NCBI GenBank assembly: GCA_910584865.1
Contig: CAJUCE010000021.1
Location: 24,484-88,483 of the forward strand
Direction of reading: 5' to 3'
DNA from: an uncultured Acetatifactor sp.
Lineage (GTDB): Bacteria; Bacillota; Clostridia; Lachnospirales; Lachnospiraceae
DNA: 64,000 nucleotides
In this document: positions 1 through 9,515 of the stretch, one piece after another
Numbering within the stretch: the first letter of the stretch is position 1
Layout of the letters: every line of letters starts with the position of its first letter
Position numbers and translations under genes: made by a program
Notes under the pieces: model-generated
The model's input: only the letters and a program-made list of their open reading frames with translations
The model's database searches: none
Told to the model about the DNA's origin: nothing

Positions 1-2
1 GT

Positions 3-1094
3 CTGCATCCCTACCTGTTTCCGGTGGGGTTGGGCGGCGCGCCTACTTTCACGGAGGGAGGCAACCCTGCATTGGACGCGAAAAAGTACTGGAACAGCGT
101 TCGGAGGGCACTGCTGCGGGCAAAGATCGATCGGATCGGCTTGGGCGGTTATCTGCATTTGGTAGAAAACTATCCGGATTTCTGTGATTATATCGAGAAG
201 GTGTCCGATGAATTCCGGCTTATCCGCTCCTTTCATGACGCGGGGAAACCATATGCTATCCGGACGAAGGTGGCAGTTCTCCATAGCTGGGGGGCGCTGC
301 GTTCCTGGACATTGTCAGGGCATTTTCATGAGACTTATATGCATGATCTGATCCATGTCAATGAGGCTTTGTCCGGACTGCCGGTGGACGTGAAATTTAT
401 TTCCTTCCGGGATATAAAGGAAGGGGCGCTTGAGGGCGTGGATGTTGTGATTAATGCGGGGCGTGCGGGGAGCGCCTGGAGCGGCGGCGAGAATTGGAAG
501 GACGATGAAGTAGTGACGCTGCTGACGAAGTGGGTGCATGAGGGCGGCACTTTCCTGGGCGTGAATGAGCCTTCGGCTGTGGAAGGGTATGATACATATT
601 TTCGTATGGCGCATGTTCTTGGTATCGACAAGGACACCGGGGCCAGGGTGTGCCATGGCAGGTGGATATTTGAGGCGCAGGATGAAGAAGGGCTTCTGCC
701 GGCAGGGGCGTCGGTGGCGGCGAAGGAGCATCTGTATCTCACGGACGGCAGAGCCAGGGTGCTGATGGCATCCGGCTGCGGAGACGGGGAGGCGCTTCCG
801 GCGGCGTGTGTGAACGAGTTCGGAAAAGGAAAGGGCATCTACCTGGCATCTTTCCAGGTGACACCGGAGAACACCCGCATGCTCTATCAGCTGATCCGGT
901 ATGCAGGCGGCGAAGGAACGGAAGGTTTGTATATGACCGATAATTTATATACGGAATGTGCTTACTATCCGGAGAGTAGAAGGCTGGTTATCATCAATAA
1001 CAGTGATCGGGAGCAGACAGCATCCGTTCCTACGCAAGCGGGAATACAGACTGTGACTATGGCTCCTTATGATACGGTATTTGCGGAACTGTGA
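3..1094 (+). CDS. GH112 galactosyl-N-acetylhexosamine (or galactosyl-rhamnose) phosphorylase, 3' part
   Basis: The frame is open from base 3, so the gene begins outside the window. About 363 C-terminal residues are present, roughly half of a usual GH112 enzyme (about 720). The GTG at 24 lies inside a conserved stretch (PYLFPVGLGGAPTF) and is not the real start. GH112 enzymes work in the cytoplasm. They use phosphate to split beta-1,3-galactosyl-N-acetylhexosamine (mucin-core or milk-type disaccharides) or beta-1,4-galactosyl-rhamnose, releasing galactose-1-phosphate. The substrate class cannot be told from this half. A role in host-glycan use would fit the M60 protease gene 25 kb downstream, but that link is inference. 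Confidence 0.85.
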   Translation: MHPYLFPVGLGGAPTFTEGGNPALDAKKYWNSVRRALLRAKIDRIGLGGYLHLVENYPDFCDYIEKVSDEFRLIRSFHDAGKPYAIRTKVAVLHSWGALRSWTLSGHFHETYMHDLIHVNEALSGLPVDVKFISFRDIKEGALEGVDVVINAGRAGSAWSGGENWKDDEVVTLLTKWVHEGGTFLGVNEPSAVEGYDTYFRMAHVLGIDKDTGARVCHGRWIFEAQDEEGLLPAGASVAAKEHLYLTDGRARVLMASGCGDGEALPAACVNEFGKGKGIYLASFQVTPENTRMLYQLIRYAGGEGTEGLYMTDNLYTECAYYPESRRLVIINNSDREQTASVPTQAGIQTVTMAPYDTVFAEL

Positions 1095-1162
1095 AAATGA
1101 TGGAGTTTGAGGCGATATCTGTAATCGGTAAGAGTAGATGAGAATAAGAAAGTAAAAAGGGA

Positions 1163-1193
1163 CAGGAGAAGCCGGTCAGAATGGTTTCTCCTG
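1163..1193 (+). terminator. Weak hairpin terminator after the GH112 gene
   Basis: An 8-bp stem CAGGAGAA (1163-1170) / TTCTCCTG (1186-1193) lies 69 bases after the stop codon. It is followed by AAACTGTTTT rather than a clean T run, so termination may be partial. The rest of 1095-1287 shows no gene. Confidence 0.4.
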
Positions 1194-1287
1194 AAACTGT
1201 TTTACATGGAAATATGTGTTTTGGGCATAGGTGGGTCTCGGAGGTGGAAGGTGATTTAATGGGAGAGAAAGATATTGGTTCCGCCTA

Positions 1288-1316
1288 TTGACAATACAGG
1301 GCAATGACGATATATT
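1288..1316 (+). promoter_or_regulatory. Sigma-A-type promoter for the leucine-rich-repeat gene
   Basis: A perfect -35 box TTGACA (1288-1293), 17-base spacer and -10 box TATATT (1311-1316). The leader runs about 55 bases to AGGAGG at 1363-1368 and the TTG start at 1377. Confidence 0.75.
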
Positions 1317-1376
1317 CTTTAGGAAAGAGCAGCTAAAAGCATTTGTGCTCTTAAAGAAAACTAGGAGGTTCTATAA

Positions 1377-4232
1377 TTGAAACAACGATTTTTTTCAGTC
1401 GCTTTAGCGGTGTGCCTGTTCATTTCTTCTCAGTCAGTGACCGGTGCAGAAATGGAAGCTTCTTTACTGCAGGAGGTTTCTTTGTCGCAGGAAGAAGGCG
1501 CCCTGCCGGAGGAGGCTCTGCCAGGGGATGAAGTATCCTTACCGGAGGAAGAGACAGTGCCGCCGGATGAAGGAGCTTTGCCGGAGGATGAAGCATCCTT
1601 ACCGGAGGAGGAAACATCATCCCGGGAGGAGGCTGTTTTATGTCCGGAAGTCTCTGTACTTAAGGAAAAGTCTTCCGAGGAAGCCGCTGCATTTATGCAG
1701 ACCGCTGCTACAGAGAATACAGTTCCTACGCCGACGCAGGCCTATGAGGCCATGATTGCATTACAAAGTCAGGATGCGTATAAGGAGGGAACGCCATGGA
1801 CCAACGATGAGCCTTATTCGGACTCAAAAGGATACTACCGTTGAAAAGGCGGTACCTTCAATGGTACAAATATTGTCGCCGTGGGCTGTGTAGCCTTTGC
1901 TTTTATACTCAGCGATGCGGCCTTCGGCAGTCTGCCTGCAAGGATGTATGCCGCAGGCGGATTTGCTTTCGAGGATATAAAGGCCGGGGATATCCTGCGG
2001 GTAAACAATGATGTCCATACCGTAATCGTGCTGGAAGTGAACGATGCGGGCGTGGTGGTGGCCGAAGGGAACATCAGCACCGGAGACCACAAAGGCAAGG
2101 TCCATTGGGGACGGGCAATCTCCAGGGAAGAGGTGATGAGCAGCACCAGCCATTATATCACCCGCTACCCGGAGGGCTATATCCCTCCTGATGATCCCTC
2201 TGCAAATGTTTCGATTGCAGGCGGAGATCTTGGCGGAGGCCTCACATGGAACCTGACAAAGGCCGGGACGCTGACCATCTCCGGCAGCGGTGCCATGGCG
2301 GATTACAGCAGTATGTCAGAGCAGCCCTGGAACGCGTACAGCAGTCAGATTCGGACAGTGATCATCGAAGAAGGTGTTACCGGCATCGGGGCCTGTGCTT
2401 TCTGGGAGTGCGGGGTTCTCAGTGTGGCGATTCCTGCCAGCGTGGCAGCGATCGGCAACAGCGCTTTCCGCGGTTCGTCGATTATTTCCGTAACCATTCC
2501 TTCCGGCGTGAAAACCATCGGCGACAGCGCTTTCAGCGGGTGCCCGAATCTTAGTACGGTGGCGCTTTCCGAAGGAGTTGAGACAATCAGCCAAAACGCA
2601 TTCCGGGCATGTACGAATCTCGGTTCTATTGCTTTTCCTGCCAGTATCGGAGAGGTGGGCGCCGGTGCATTCTTTCAATGCCAAGCACTGAAAACCGCAA
2701 CATTTGCTCCCGGCAGCAAGCAGGTAAAGCTGGGTGACAATCTGTTTACACAATGTCACTATCTGACGAGCGTGACGCTGCCTCAGAGCATAGACCGCAT
2801 TGGAGAGGGGATGTTTCAGAATTGCCTGTTGCTTTCCAGAGTGGACATTCCCCAGGGGGCGGGAAGCATTGGAGGGTCAGCATTTGCCTCCTGTTCGTTA
2901 TTTACCACTGTCGTGATTCCGGACAGTGTAACGACAATAGGGATTGCGGCATTTTCAGCCTGCCCGCTGAAGGATATCTATTTTACCGGCACTGAAGCCC
3001 AGTGGAACAGCATAAGTAAAATCGGAGATACAGCCGCGGCAGTGGCAAATGCGTCTGTTCATTATGAGTACAGCCCGGAACCATCGACTACACCAGGGCC
3101 ATCGACTACACCAGGGCCATCGACTACACCAGGGCCATCGACTACACCGGAACCATCGGCGACACCAGGACCATCGACTACACCGGAACCATCGGCGACA
3201 CCAGGGCCATCGACTACACCAGAACCACCGACTACACCAGGCCCATCGACTACACCGGAACCATCAGCGACACCAGGGCCATCGACTACACCGGAACCAT
3301 CAGCGACACCAGGGCCTTCAGCTTCACCGGGACCTACACAGACACCGGGGCAAACTACATCACCAGAACCTACGGTTCCCCCCAAGCCCTCAACGGTACC
3401 GGAGCAGTCTCCCACTCCACTCCCTGCGGTTCCATCTATTTCCGGTGAATCCGGCAAAGAGGGCTGGGCGGCTATCAGGGACGAGACCGCAAACGCTTCG
3501 GAAGGACAGCGGCTTCATGTTATCATGAATGGCGCAAAAGTGGTACCCGGAGATGTTCTGGACAGCATAAAAGGACAGGATGTCACCATTTCCTTTGATA
3601 TGGGCAACGGAATCGTCTGGTCTGTAAACGGCCGGAATGTAACGGCAGAACACGCAAATAATGTGAATCTTTCTGTGCAGGTGGGAACATCCGCCGTTCC
3701 GCAGGATATTGTAAATCAAATATCCGGAGAGCGGCAGACAATACAACTTAGTCTTGCTCACAGCGGTGATTTTGGTTACAGCGCAGTGTTTACGCTCAAT
3801 GTAGATCCGACTCATGCAGGCTTGTACGCGAACCTTTTCTATTATAATGAAGGTGCGGGCAGACTTGAGTTTGTCACTGCCGACCAGATAAATGAAGACG
3901 GTATTACAGAGCTGGTGTTTACACATGCTTCGGATTATATCATTGTGATCGGCGAGGATGTTATGAAAAACGGAAACGACGGGACTTCTTCAGGAGACAA
4001 TGATGAATCCGCACCTTCTGGCGGAGACAGCTCCCAGAAAGAGGAGGCTCGTTCACCCAAGACCGGTGAAGCCGATTCCGTAACCGCAGACGCCGGCACT
4101 GCCATATCAGAACCGGAAGGAAGCCGCCTGAATTATGTTTGGCTGCTTTCGTTTGGCACTGCAGGACTGGCAGCGGCCGGAGCCTTGGCATTCCTTTTTC
4201 GAAAGAGAGCAGTTAAAAAAGGTGCGTGCTGA
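1377..4232 (+). pseudogene. Secreted NlpC-like/BspA leucine-rich-repeat surface protein, broken by an in-frame TGA
   Basis: One continuous reading frame from a TTG start (AGGAGG at 1363-1368, 8-base spacer) to 4232 is broken only by TGA at 1842-1844, codon 156. Protein sense continues on both sides without a frame change (...SKGYYR, stop, KGGTFNG...). Related proteins, as I recall them, have Trp here, so TGG to TGA is the simplest explanation. Layout: signal peptide (to about residue 24); acidic Glu/Pro-rich linker; papain/NlpC-like domain (about 125-265) with Cys in GCVAFAF and His in DVHTVIV; five to six LRR_5 repeats (about 285-560); Pro-Ser-Thr repeats (about 563-660); a beta-rich domain; SPKTGE; a C-terminal membrane segment ending in basic residues. 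No good ribosome site restarts translation after the TGA. The intact form would be a cell-surface adhesin or hydrolase. A sequencing error or suppression cannot be excluded. Confidence 0.8.
3071..3335 (+). repeat. Tandem 18-bp repeats encoding a Pro-Ser-Thr-Thr-Pro-Gly linker
   Basis: About fourteen imperfect 18-base units encode EPSTTP, GPSTTP or EPSATP hexapeptides. This is a stalk-like linker between the leucine-rich repeats and the C-terminal domain. Such arrays change length easily by slippage. Confidence 0.85.
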
Positions 4233-4277
4233 TTCCTGCCCTTAGAAAGAGAAAGAAGCTACCAAGAGGTTGTTACA

Positions 4278-4991
4278 GTGTTTCACATAGCAATTTGTGA
4301 TGATGAAGAAGTCCTCATCAGTGAATTAAAAGAAAATCTAATCCAATATGCCGCCGAAACCGGTAAGGAGTTCTGCTTTTTCCTTTACCGGGACGGCAGC
4401 GAGCTGTTGGCCGACTACAGGCCTGATTACGATCTGATTTTTATGGATATCAAGATGGAGAAGCTGAACGGACTGCAGACCGCGGAAGAAATCCGCAAAA
4501 TCGACAGTACTGTGGGGCTTGTTTTTCTGACTTCCCTGAAGCAGTATGTCTGGAAAGGGTATGAATATAATGCGGTGAATTATCTCCTGAAGCCTGTCAG
4601 GTACGGTGTCCTGAAAATGGAGCTTGACCGCTATTTTGCACGCTATCAGGGGAAAGACGAACCGTTCCTGGGCTTCCAGAATGACAGCGGAAAGTACAAG
4701 GTTTTGTATAAAAACCTCCGCTATGCGGAAACTGACAAGCGGAATGTGATGCTGCACTTTGAAGGGCAGCACCAGGTCCTCTACAAGAATATAAAAGAGG
4801 TATCCGCTTTGCTTTTACAGCAGTCCCAGTTTGCCTGTCCCCACCGGAGTTTTGTGGTCAATATGGCATACATAAAAAGTACGGAGGGTCTGGAGCTTGT
4901 GCTGACTACTGGCGAGCGTATTCCCATCAGTCAGCCCAGGCGCAGGGAATTTATGAGGAAGCTGACGGATTATTGGGGGGATATGCTGTAA
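4278..4991 (+). CDS. LytTR-family response regulator (AgrA/VirR type)
   Basis: 237 residues. The N-terminal receiver domain (about 1-120) has the acidic pair in CDDEE and phospho-acceptor Asp57 in FMDIKM. The C-terminal LytTR DNA-binding domain (about 135-237) has the typical FVVNMAYIK and PISQPRR segments. The gene starts 45 bases after the leucine-rich-repeat gene and its stop overlaps the next start (TAATG), so it is co-transcribed with the downstream kinase. It probably controls surface or peptide-signalled genes; the broken gene upstream is a candidate target or operon partner. No AgrD-like signal peptide gene was found nearby, so the stimulus is unknown. Confidence 0.9.
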   Translation: MFHIAICDDEEVLISELKENLIQYAAETGKEFCFFLYRDGSELLADYRPDYDLIFMDIKMEKLNGLQTAEEIRKIDSTVGLVFLTSLKQYVWKGYEYNAVNYLLKPVRYGVLKMELDRYFARYQGKDEPFLGFQNDSGKYKVLYKNLRYAETDKRNVMLHFEGQHQVLYKNIKEVSALLLQQSQFACPHRSFVVNMAYIKSTEGLELVLTTGERIPISQPRRREFMRKLTDYWGDML

Positions 4992-6301
4992 TGGAAAATA
5001 CGATACGCATAATGGGATTCCTGAATTTTCCGGTTTCCCTTGCATATATAATTCTATTATTTCTAACCGTTTCTGCGTTCATTCCGCCGCGGAAGCATCT
5101 CGTGCTTAAGGTGCTGGCAGTTGCCTTGCTGGATCCCTTTGCGGAAATGGTGATCTTTTTCGGGGATCCTGTTAATATGATGGGAGCCCTTGCCATATTC
5201 CTTGTATACATTATCTTGTTCCATCAGGGAACGCCGCTCCAAAAGGCGACTGCTGTTCTGATATTTTATCCGATTGTCATCTCCGTCAATTACCTGCAGC
5301 AGAATTTGTTCGGCGAACTGTTCGTCTTCCTTTCCAATGCGCCGTCGGATACCATGGCCTGGTCTGTGGAAACCCGTTTTTTCAGCGCGGCAATATGGCT
5401 TGGTTCGCAGGTGTGCCGTTTGCTTTTCTGGATTGGCGCATACCTTTTTGCGCGCCGATATAAAAAGCAGATTCAATCCGCTCCTGTGGGAAAGCGGCTT
5501 GCGCTGATTGCGGACGCCGTCATGCTGATTGCTTCTGTGGCAGTCTTTACGACACAGATTTTTGTGGCGGAGTATGAATATATTACCTATCCTCTGTGCG
5601 CCGTTGTGATTGTCACGGGGTTCTGCGGCATTGCACTGGTGGCCTGGATGAGCGATTCCGAGCAGACCGCCCGGGAGATGGAGCATATGCGGATTCAGCA
5701 TAACTATTATCTGGAAAAGACGAAAAGTGAAGAACGGGTGCGTTCCCTTTATCATGACATGAAGAATCATCTGCTTGTACTGGAAGGCCAAAGCACGGAC
5801 GCTGCGAAGCAGATGGCTCGCGAGCTTAGGGCGCAGATTGCGGATTATGAGGATTATGTTCATACGGGCAGCCCGTTTCTCGATATTATCCTCAGGGATA
5901 AAGCGGAGAAGGCCCGTGAAAACCACATCGCCTTCTCTGCAGCCGTTGATTTTGGCGGCATGGATTTTATAGAGCCCCTGGACATCAGCACCCTGTTCGG
6001 CAACGGAATAGACAATGCCCTGGAGGCAAGTGAAAAGTTGTCGGAAGAATGCAGGGTCATTCTGGTAAAAGCGGGCAGGGTACAGAATTTCTTTTCCCTG
6101 CTGATTGAAAATAACTGTCTGCAGGAAAATCAGGACATCAATACCGGAAATGCCAGGGGCCGAACCACCAAGGGGGACGATTTCCTCCATGGTTTCGGCA
6201 TTTCCAATATGAAAAAGGCGGCTGAAAAGTACGGCGGCCAGATGACTGCCAGGTGCGAAAACGGGAAATTCACATTGAAAGTTCTGATACCGATTCCATA
6301 G
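4991..6301 (+). CDS. GHKL sensor histidine kinase (AgrC-like)
   Basis: 436 residues from ATG 4991, which overlaps the regulator stop by one base. This is preferred to an upstream TTG at 4973 because it gives classic coupling. About six membrane segments fill residues 1-210. A dimerisation helix follows with His255 in YHDMKNH, then a GHKL ATPase domain with N-box GNGIDNALEAS and G-box GFGISNMKKAAEKYGG. It should phosphorylate the LytTR regulator encoded just upstream. It ends three bases before the stop of the convergent AAA-ATPase gene, with no obvious terminator between. Confidence 0.9.
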   Translation: MENTIRIMGFLNFPVSLAYIILLFLTVSAFIPPRKHLVLKVLAVALLDPFAEMVIFFGDPVNMMGALAIFLVYIILFHQGTPLQKATAVLIFYPIVISVNYLQQNLFGELFVFLSNAPSDTMAWSVETRFFSAAIWLGSQVCRLLFWIGAYLFARRYKKQIQSAPVGKRLALIADAVMLIASVAVFTTQIFVAEYEYITYPLCAVVIVTGFCGIALVAWMSDSEQTAREMEHMRIQHNYYLEKTKSEERVRSLYHDMKNHLLVLEGQSTDAAKQMARELRAQIADYEDYVHTGSPFLDIILRDKAEKARENHIAFSAAVDFGGMDFIEPLDISTLFGNGIDNALEASEKLSEECRVILVKAGRVQNFFSLLIENNCLQENQDINTGNARGRTTKGDDFLHGFGISNMKKAAEKYGGQMTARCENGKFTLKVLIPIP

Positions 6302-6304
6302 AAC

Positions 6305-8014
6305 TCACTGCTGCCCGTCCCTCTTCCCAAACCGCACTTCGCAGTCCTTTCTGTAGAAGGAGATCCCATAACAGTCAATCTTTTTATACCCTTCCGTACG
6401 CAGTTCATCCATATACTTTTTATCGTAAATCTGCTGCAGCGCCCGCTCCGCGTCGGCTTCCAGAGCGTCAATGTCTTTCGAAACCTTCAATTCCAGGATA
6501 AATGACCTCCCCCGCAGGGACGGGCTTTTCACGCTGATGTCATTGCGCCCGTTGCCGGACTCCCGGTTGGACTTTACGATATAATTCTGGCTCTGGCTTA
6601 AAATCCCCGCCAGGAAACCATGGTAGAAGTTCTCCGCGCTGTCATAGAAACTGATGGTGGAGAAAAGCTGTTCGTTCAGAATCTCCTCCATCATCTCCGC
6701 ATTTCCGTCCTCCATTGCGCGGTACAAATCCCGAAAATCCTGCCTCGCTATTTTCTGCCTAAACCATCCCAGAATCGTGTTCTGATAGATGGTTTTCACT
6801 TCCGTATTGGGAATCCGGGCCTGCAGGTAAATGGAGGATTCGCGGAAATATTCGCTCTTTTTCGTCAGGTATCCGGTAAAATAGAGAAAATTCCACAGAT
6901 TCTCACCCCGGCTCCGCATGTCCTCGTAGGTGACTTCCTCATGCACCTGGATGTCAAGGGTTCCGCCGCTTAGCAGCATCTCGATCTGCATCTTTGTCTC
7001 CCGGTCAGCGCCGGCAATCATGTCCTTTATGATGTCGTTGGAGCTGGTGTTTATCCAGTAGGGGCGTGGGAAGGCGTTGGAATCGGCAAGCAGGTCATAC
7101 ATATAGTTGATAACGCTCCATGGGTTATAAACCTCCGTAATACCAAAGGTGTATCCGTCATACCATTCCTTTATTGCCGGGAAACGGCTTTCCACCCCAT
7201 AATATTTCATCATATCCTGTACTTCTGCCTCGGTAAAACCAAAATGTTCACTGTACTGCTGATCCAATACCGAAATAATCCGCAGATGGTTCAGCCCGGT
7301 GAAAATACTCTCTTTCGAGACACGAAGACAACCCGTAATCACCGCAAACTGCAGATACTCATTTGTCTTCAGCACCGATTCAAACAGAGACCGGATAAAG
7401 TCCACCATCTCTCTGTAAAAGCCTTCAAAATACGCATTTTCCAAGGGCACATCATACTCGTCTATCAATAGGACAGTTTTCTTCCCCGTCACCTTAAACA
7501 TACACCTGCTGAAAAGTTTCAATGCTCCTCTGACCTGCTTTTCATCTGCCTTTTCATCGGCAATCTCCAGATATTGTTCATACTCCTTTGTGGTGAGCCG
7601 TTCTTTTCCTGCTTCAAGAATCTCCCTGTGCCTGTCGAATTCAGAAGCAATTTCTGACTGTATCATAAAATAAGCATTTTCCAGGCTTTTCTGCTTGGCC
7701 GATTTCAGCGTCAGATTCAGCACCGAATACATGCCCATCTGCTCCGCGTACGTCTCTCCGGCTTCCATAATCTTCAGTCCCCGGAAAAGCTCCCTGTTCC
7801 TGGCGTTCTTTTCCGCATTTCCGGTATCCTCGAAAAAGTACCGGAGCATGCTCAGGTTCAGCGTCTTGCCGAAACGCCTGGGGCGGGTGAACAGGTTTAC
7901 TTTCCCTTTTAAATCCAGTAATTCCTGAATCAGCAGGGTTTTGTCAATGTAGCAGTAACCTTCCTGTATCACTTCTTCAAAATTGTCTACGCCAATTGGC
8001 AGCGCTTTCTTCAT
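6305..8014 (-). CDS. AAA-ATPase-like/PD-(D/E)XK nuclease-domain protein
   Basis: 569 residues. The N-terminal AAA-ATPase-like domain opens with LPIGVDNFEEVI and has a Walker A-like RPRRFGKT (Lys50) and Walker B LLIDEYD. The C-terminal PD-(D/E)XK nuclease-like domain has an Asp in GRNDISVK followed by the ExK of FILELKV. GGAGGTGAGAGA before the ATG supports the start. The family is present in many copies in gut Clostridia and Bacteroidetes. Its function is unproven; defence or mobile-element roles have been suggested. It stands alone here, convergent with the kinase gene. Confidence 0.85.
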   Translation of the reverse strand: MKKALPIGVDNFEEVIQEGYCYIDKTLLIQELLDLKGKVNLFTRPRRFGKTLNLSMLRYFFEDTGNAEKNARNRELFRGLKIMEAGETYAEQMGMYSVLNLTLKSAKQKSLENAYFMIQSEIASEFDRHREILEAGKERLTTKEYEQYLEIADEKADEKQVRGALKLFSRCMFKVTGKKTVLLIDEYDVPLENAYFEGFYREMVDFIRSLFESVLKTNEYLQFAVITGCLRVSKESIFTGLNHLRIISVLDQQYSEHFGFTEAEVQDMMKYYGVESRFPAIKEWYDGYTFGITEVYNPWSVINYMYDLLADSNAFPRPYWINTSSNDIIKDMIAGADRETKMQIEMLLSGGTLDIQVHEEVTYEDMRSRGENLWNFLYFTGYLTKKSEYFRESSIYLQARIPNTEVKTIYQNTILGWFRQKIARQDFRDLYRAMEDGNAEMMEEILNEQLFSTISFYDSAENFYHGFLAGILSQSQNYIVKSNRESGNGRNDISVKSPSLRGRSFILELKVSKDIDALEADAERALQQIYDKKYMDELRTEGYKKIDCYGISFYRKDCEVRFGKRDGQQ

Positions 8015-8251
8015 TCTCTCACCTCCGCATTTCCCGTTTCCATATTTCTTGCCGCATCATGTAATATTTTCGGTCTCCTGTGTATATATGTTGTGCCTTA
8101 TTCTGACTGGATCCGTTCGCAGTCAATTCTATCAGATGAATGCCGCTCTTTTACTCCTCCGATATCCGGGCTGTAAAATCATGCTGGCCCTGTCGGTAAA
8201 TATACTCAAGTTCGTCAATATGCCGTAGTATATACAACGTTCTGGCGATAG

Positions 8252-8511
8252 AGGCAAACTTATCGGAAGCAATCTCTATGTGTCGCATTCGATTATAGGA
8301 AGCTGTTCTTGCTTCCTATAATATAACTTATCAGAAGCAGTCTCTTCGCTTCTGATAAAAGGCGCGTTCTATGCGCCGCATTCGATTATAGGGAGCTGTT
8401 CTTGCTTCCTATAATATAACTTATCAGAAGCAGTCTCTTCGCTTCTGATAAAAGGCGCGTTCTATGCGCCGCATTCGATTATAGGGAGCTGTTCTTGCTT
8501 CCTATAATATA
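8252..8511. repeat. 93-bp tandem repeat array of perfect hairpins
   Basis: Units begin at 8285, 8378 and 8471 (period exactly 93; the third is cut at about 8511). A degenerate half unit sits at about 8252-8284. Each full unit holds a 12-bp hairpin (ATTATAGGAAGC / GCTTCCTATAAT; a G-T pair in units 2 and 3), an 11-bp hairpin (TTATCAGAAGC / GCTTCTGATAA) and a short GGCGC / GCGCC hairpin. The rest of 8015-8714 shows no convincing gene. The array lies between the starts of two divergent genes. Confidence 0.9.
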
Positions 8512-8593
8512 CACCCTATCCGCATAAATCACAAGAGCGGGATTGTATGAAGAGGAGAATCTGCGCTTTCCATATTAGAAACTGCGTCCTGTA

Positions 8594-8621
8594 TTGTATC
8601 TTTTTTCAAATGAGATATGAT
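8594..8621 (+). promoter_or_regulatory. Possible promoter of the ABC exporter operon
   Basis: TTGTAT (8594-8599), 16-base spacer, TATGAT (8616-8621), about 94 bases before the ATPase start. This is a moderate match; other arrangements are possible. Confidence 0.4.
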
Positions 8622-8714
8622 GGCTATAGCAGGCGGGCGGCAGGGCGCACAGGCCCGGGAGGGAGCTGTCATGAGCGCGCCGTCCCGCAGCAATTTTTAC
8701 AGGAGGGAAATACA

Positions 8715-9497
8715 ATGACCATCTTAAGCACAACTCATTTGAAAAAATATTACGGCAGGGACGAAAGCCTTGTGAAAGCCCTGGACGATGTGAATGTATC
8801 CGTGGAAAGCGGCCGTTTTGTGGCCATCATCGGCACCTCGGGCAGCGGGAAATCCACCCTGCTGAACATGCTGGGCGGATTGGACACCCCTACTTCCGGC
8901 AGCGTGCAGGTGGAGGACAAAAACCTGGAAAAACTTACCGAGGAACAGCTCACAGTATTCCGCAGACAGCGTATCGGTTTTATCTTCCAGAACTACAACC
9001 TTATTCCTTATCTTACAGCCTATGAGAACATCGTGCTGCCCGTCCGTCTGGACGGCAAAAGGGAGGATGAGAAATTCCTGAAGGAAATCGTGGAGTTTCT
9101 GGAGCTTACCGGGAAACTCCAAAACTACCCAAGCCATCTTTCGGGGGGACAGCAGCAGCGGGTGGCCATTGCCCGGGCGCTGGTGTCCAAGCCCGCCATC
9201 GTCCTGGCGGACGAGCCCACGGGAAATCTTGACAGCCGCACTAGTGACAAGGTTGTGGACCTTCTGAAAATGACCAGTGAAAAGTTTCACCAGACCATCC
9301 TGATGATCACCCACAACCCGGAGATTGCGGAAAAGGCGGATGTGAGGATACGAATCGAGGACGGAAAAATTGCAGGAGGCAGTGTCAAATGCGCAAACAG
9401 CAACGGACCGGACAAGCCCCGGGAGGGTTTACTGCCGCGCCGGCGACAGGAAAATCTCCCAGAATCAAGGGGCTTGGGAGGGGAGTTGCGGGACTAG
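8715..9497 (+). CDS. ABC transporter ATP-binding protein (MacB/LolD-type exporter)
   Basis: 260 residues. ATG 8715 is chosen because AGGAGGG lies just before it and family homology begins there; the frame stays open further upstream without homology. Walker A GTSGSGKS, signature LSGGQQQR and Walker B LADEPTGNLD are intact, so it should hydrolyse ATP. The last 30 or so residues are a Pro/Arg-rich tail beyond the usual end of the domain. The next gene, 18 bases on, encodes the FtsX permease. Such pairs usually export peptides, lipids or antimicrobials, or sense them with a two-component system; none is adjacent here. Confidence 0.92.
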   Translation: MTILSTTHLKKYYGRDESLVKALDDVNVSVESGRFVAIIGTSGSGKSTLLNMLGGLDTPTSGSVQVEDKNLEKLTEEQLTVFRRQRIGFIFQNYNLIPYLTAYENIVLPVRLDGKREDEKFLKEIVEFLELTGKLQNYPSHLSGGQQQRVAIARALVSKPAIVLADEPTGNLDSRTSDKVVDLLKMTSEKFHQTILMITHNPEIAEKADVRIRIEDGKIAGGSVKCANSNGPDKPREGLLPRRRQENLPESRGLGGELRD

Positions 9498-9515
9498 GAT
9501 AAGGAGGCAGCGGGA

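Noticed and set aside
1842..1844. Selenocysteine or recoded TGA
   Set aside because: Relatives as I know them have Trp, no SECIS-like hairpin is evident downstream, and other genes here use TGA as a normal stop.
2316..2759. Long antisense ORF inside the leucine-rich-repeat gene
   Set aside because: Its codons mirror the repeat coding strand and it has no ribosome site or homology.
5063..6190. 375-codon minus-strand ORF opposite the histidine kinase
   Set aside because: Low-complexity antisense shadow of a clear kinase gene; no ribosome site.
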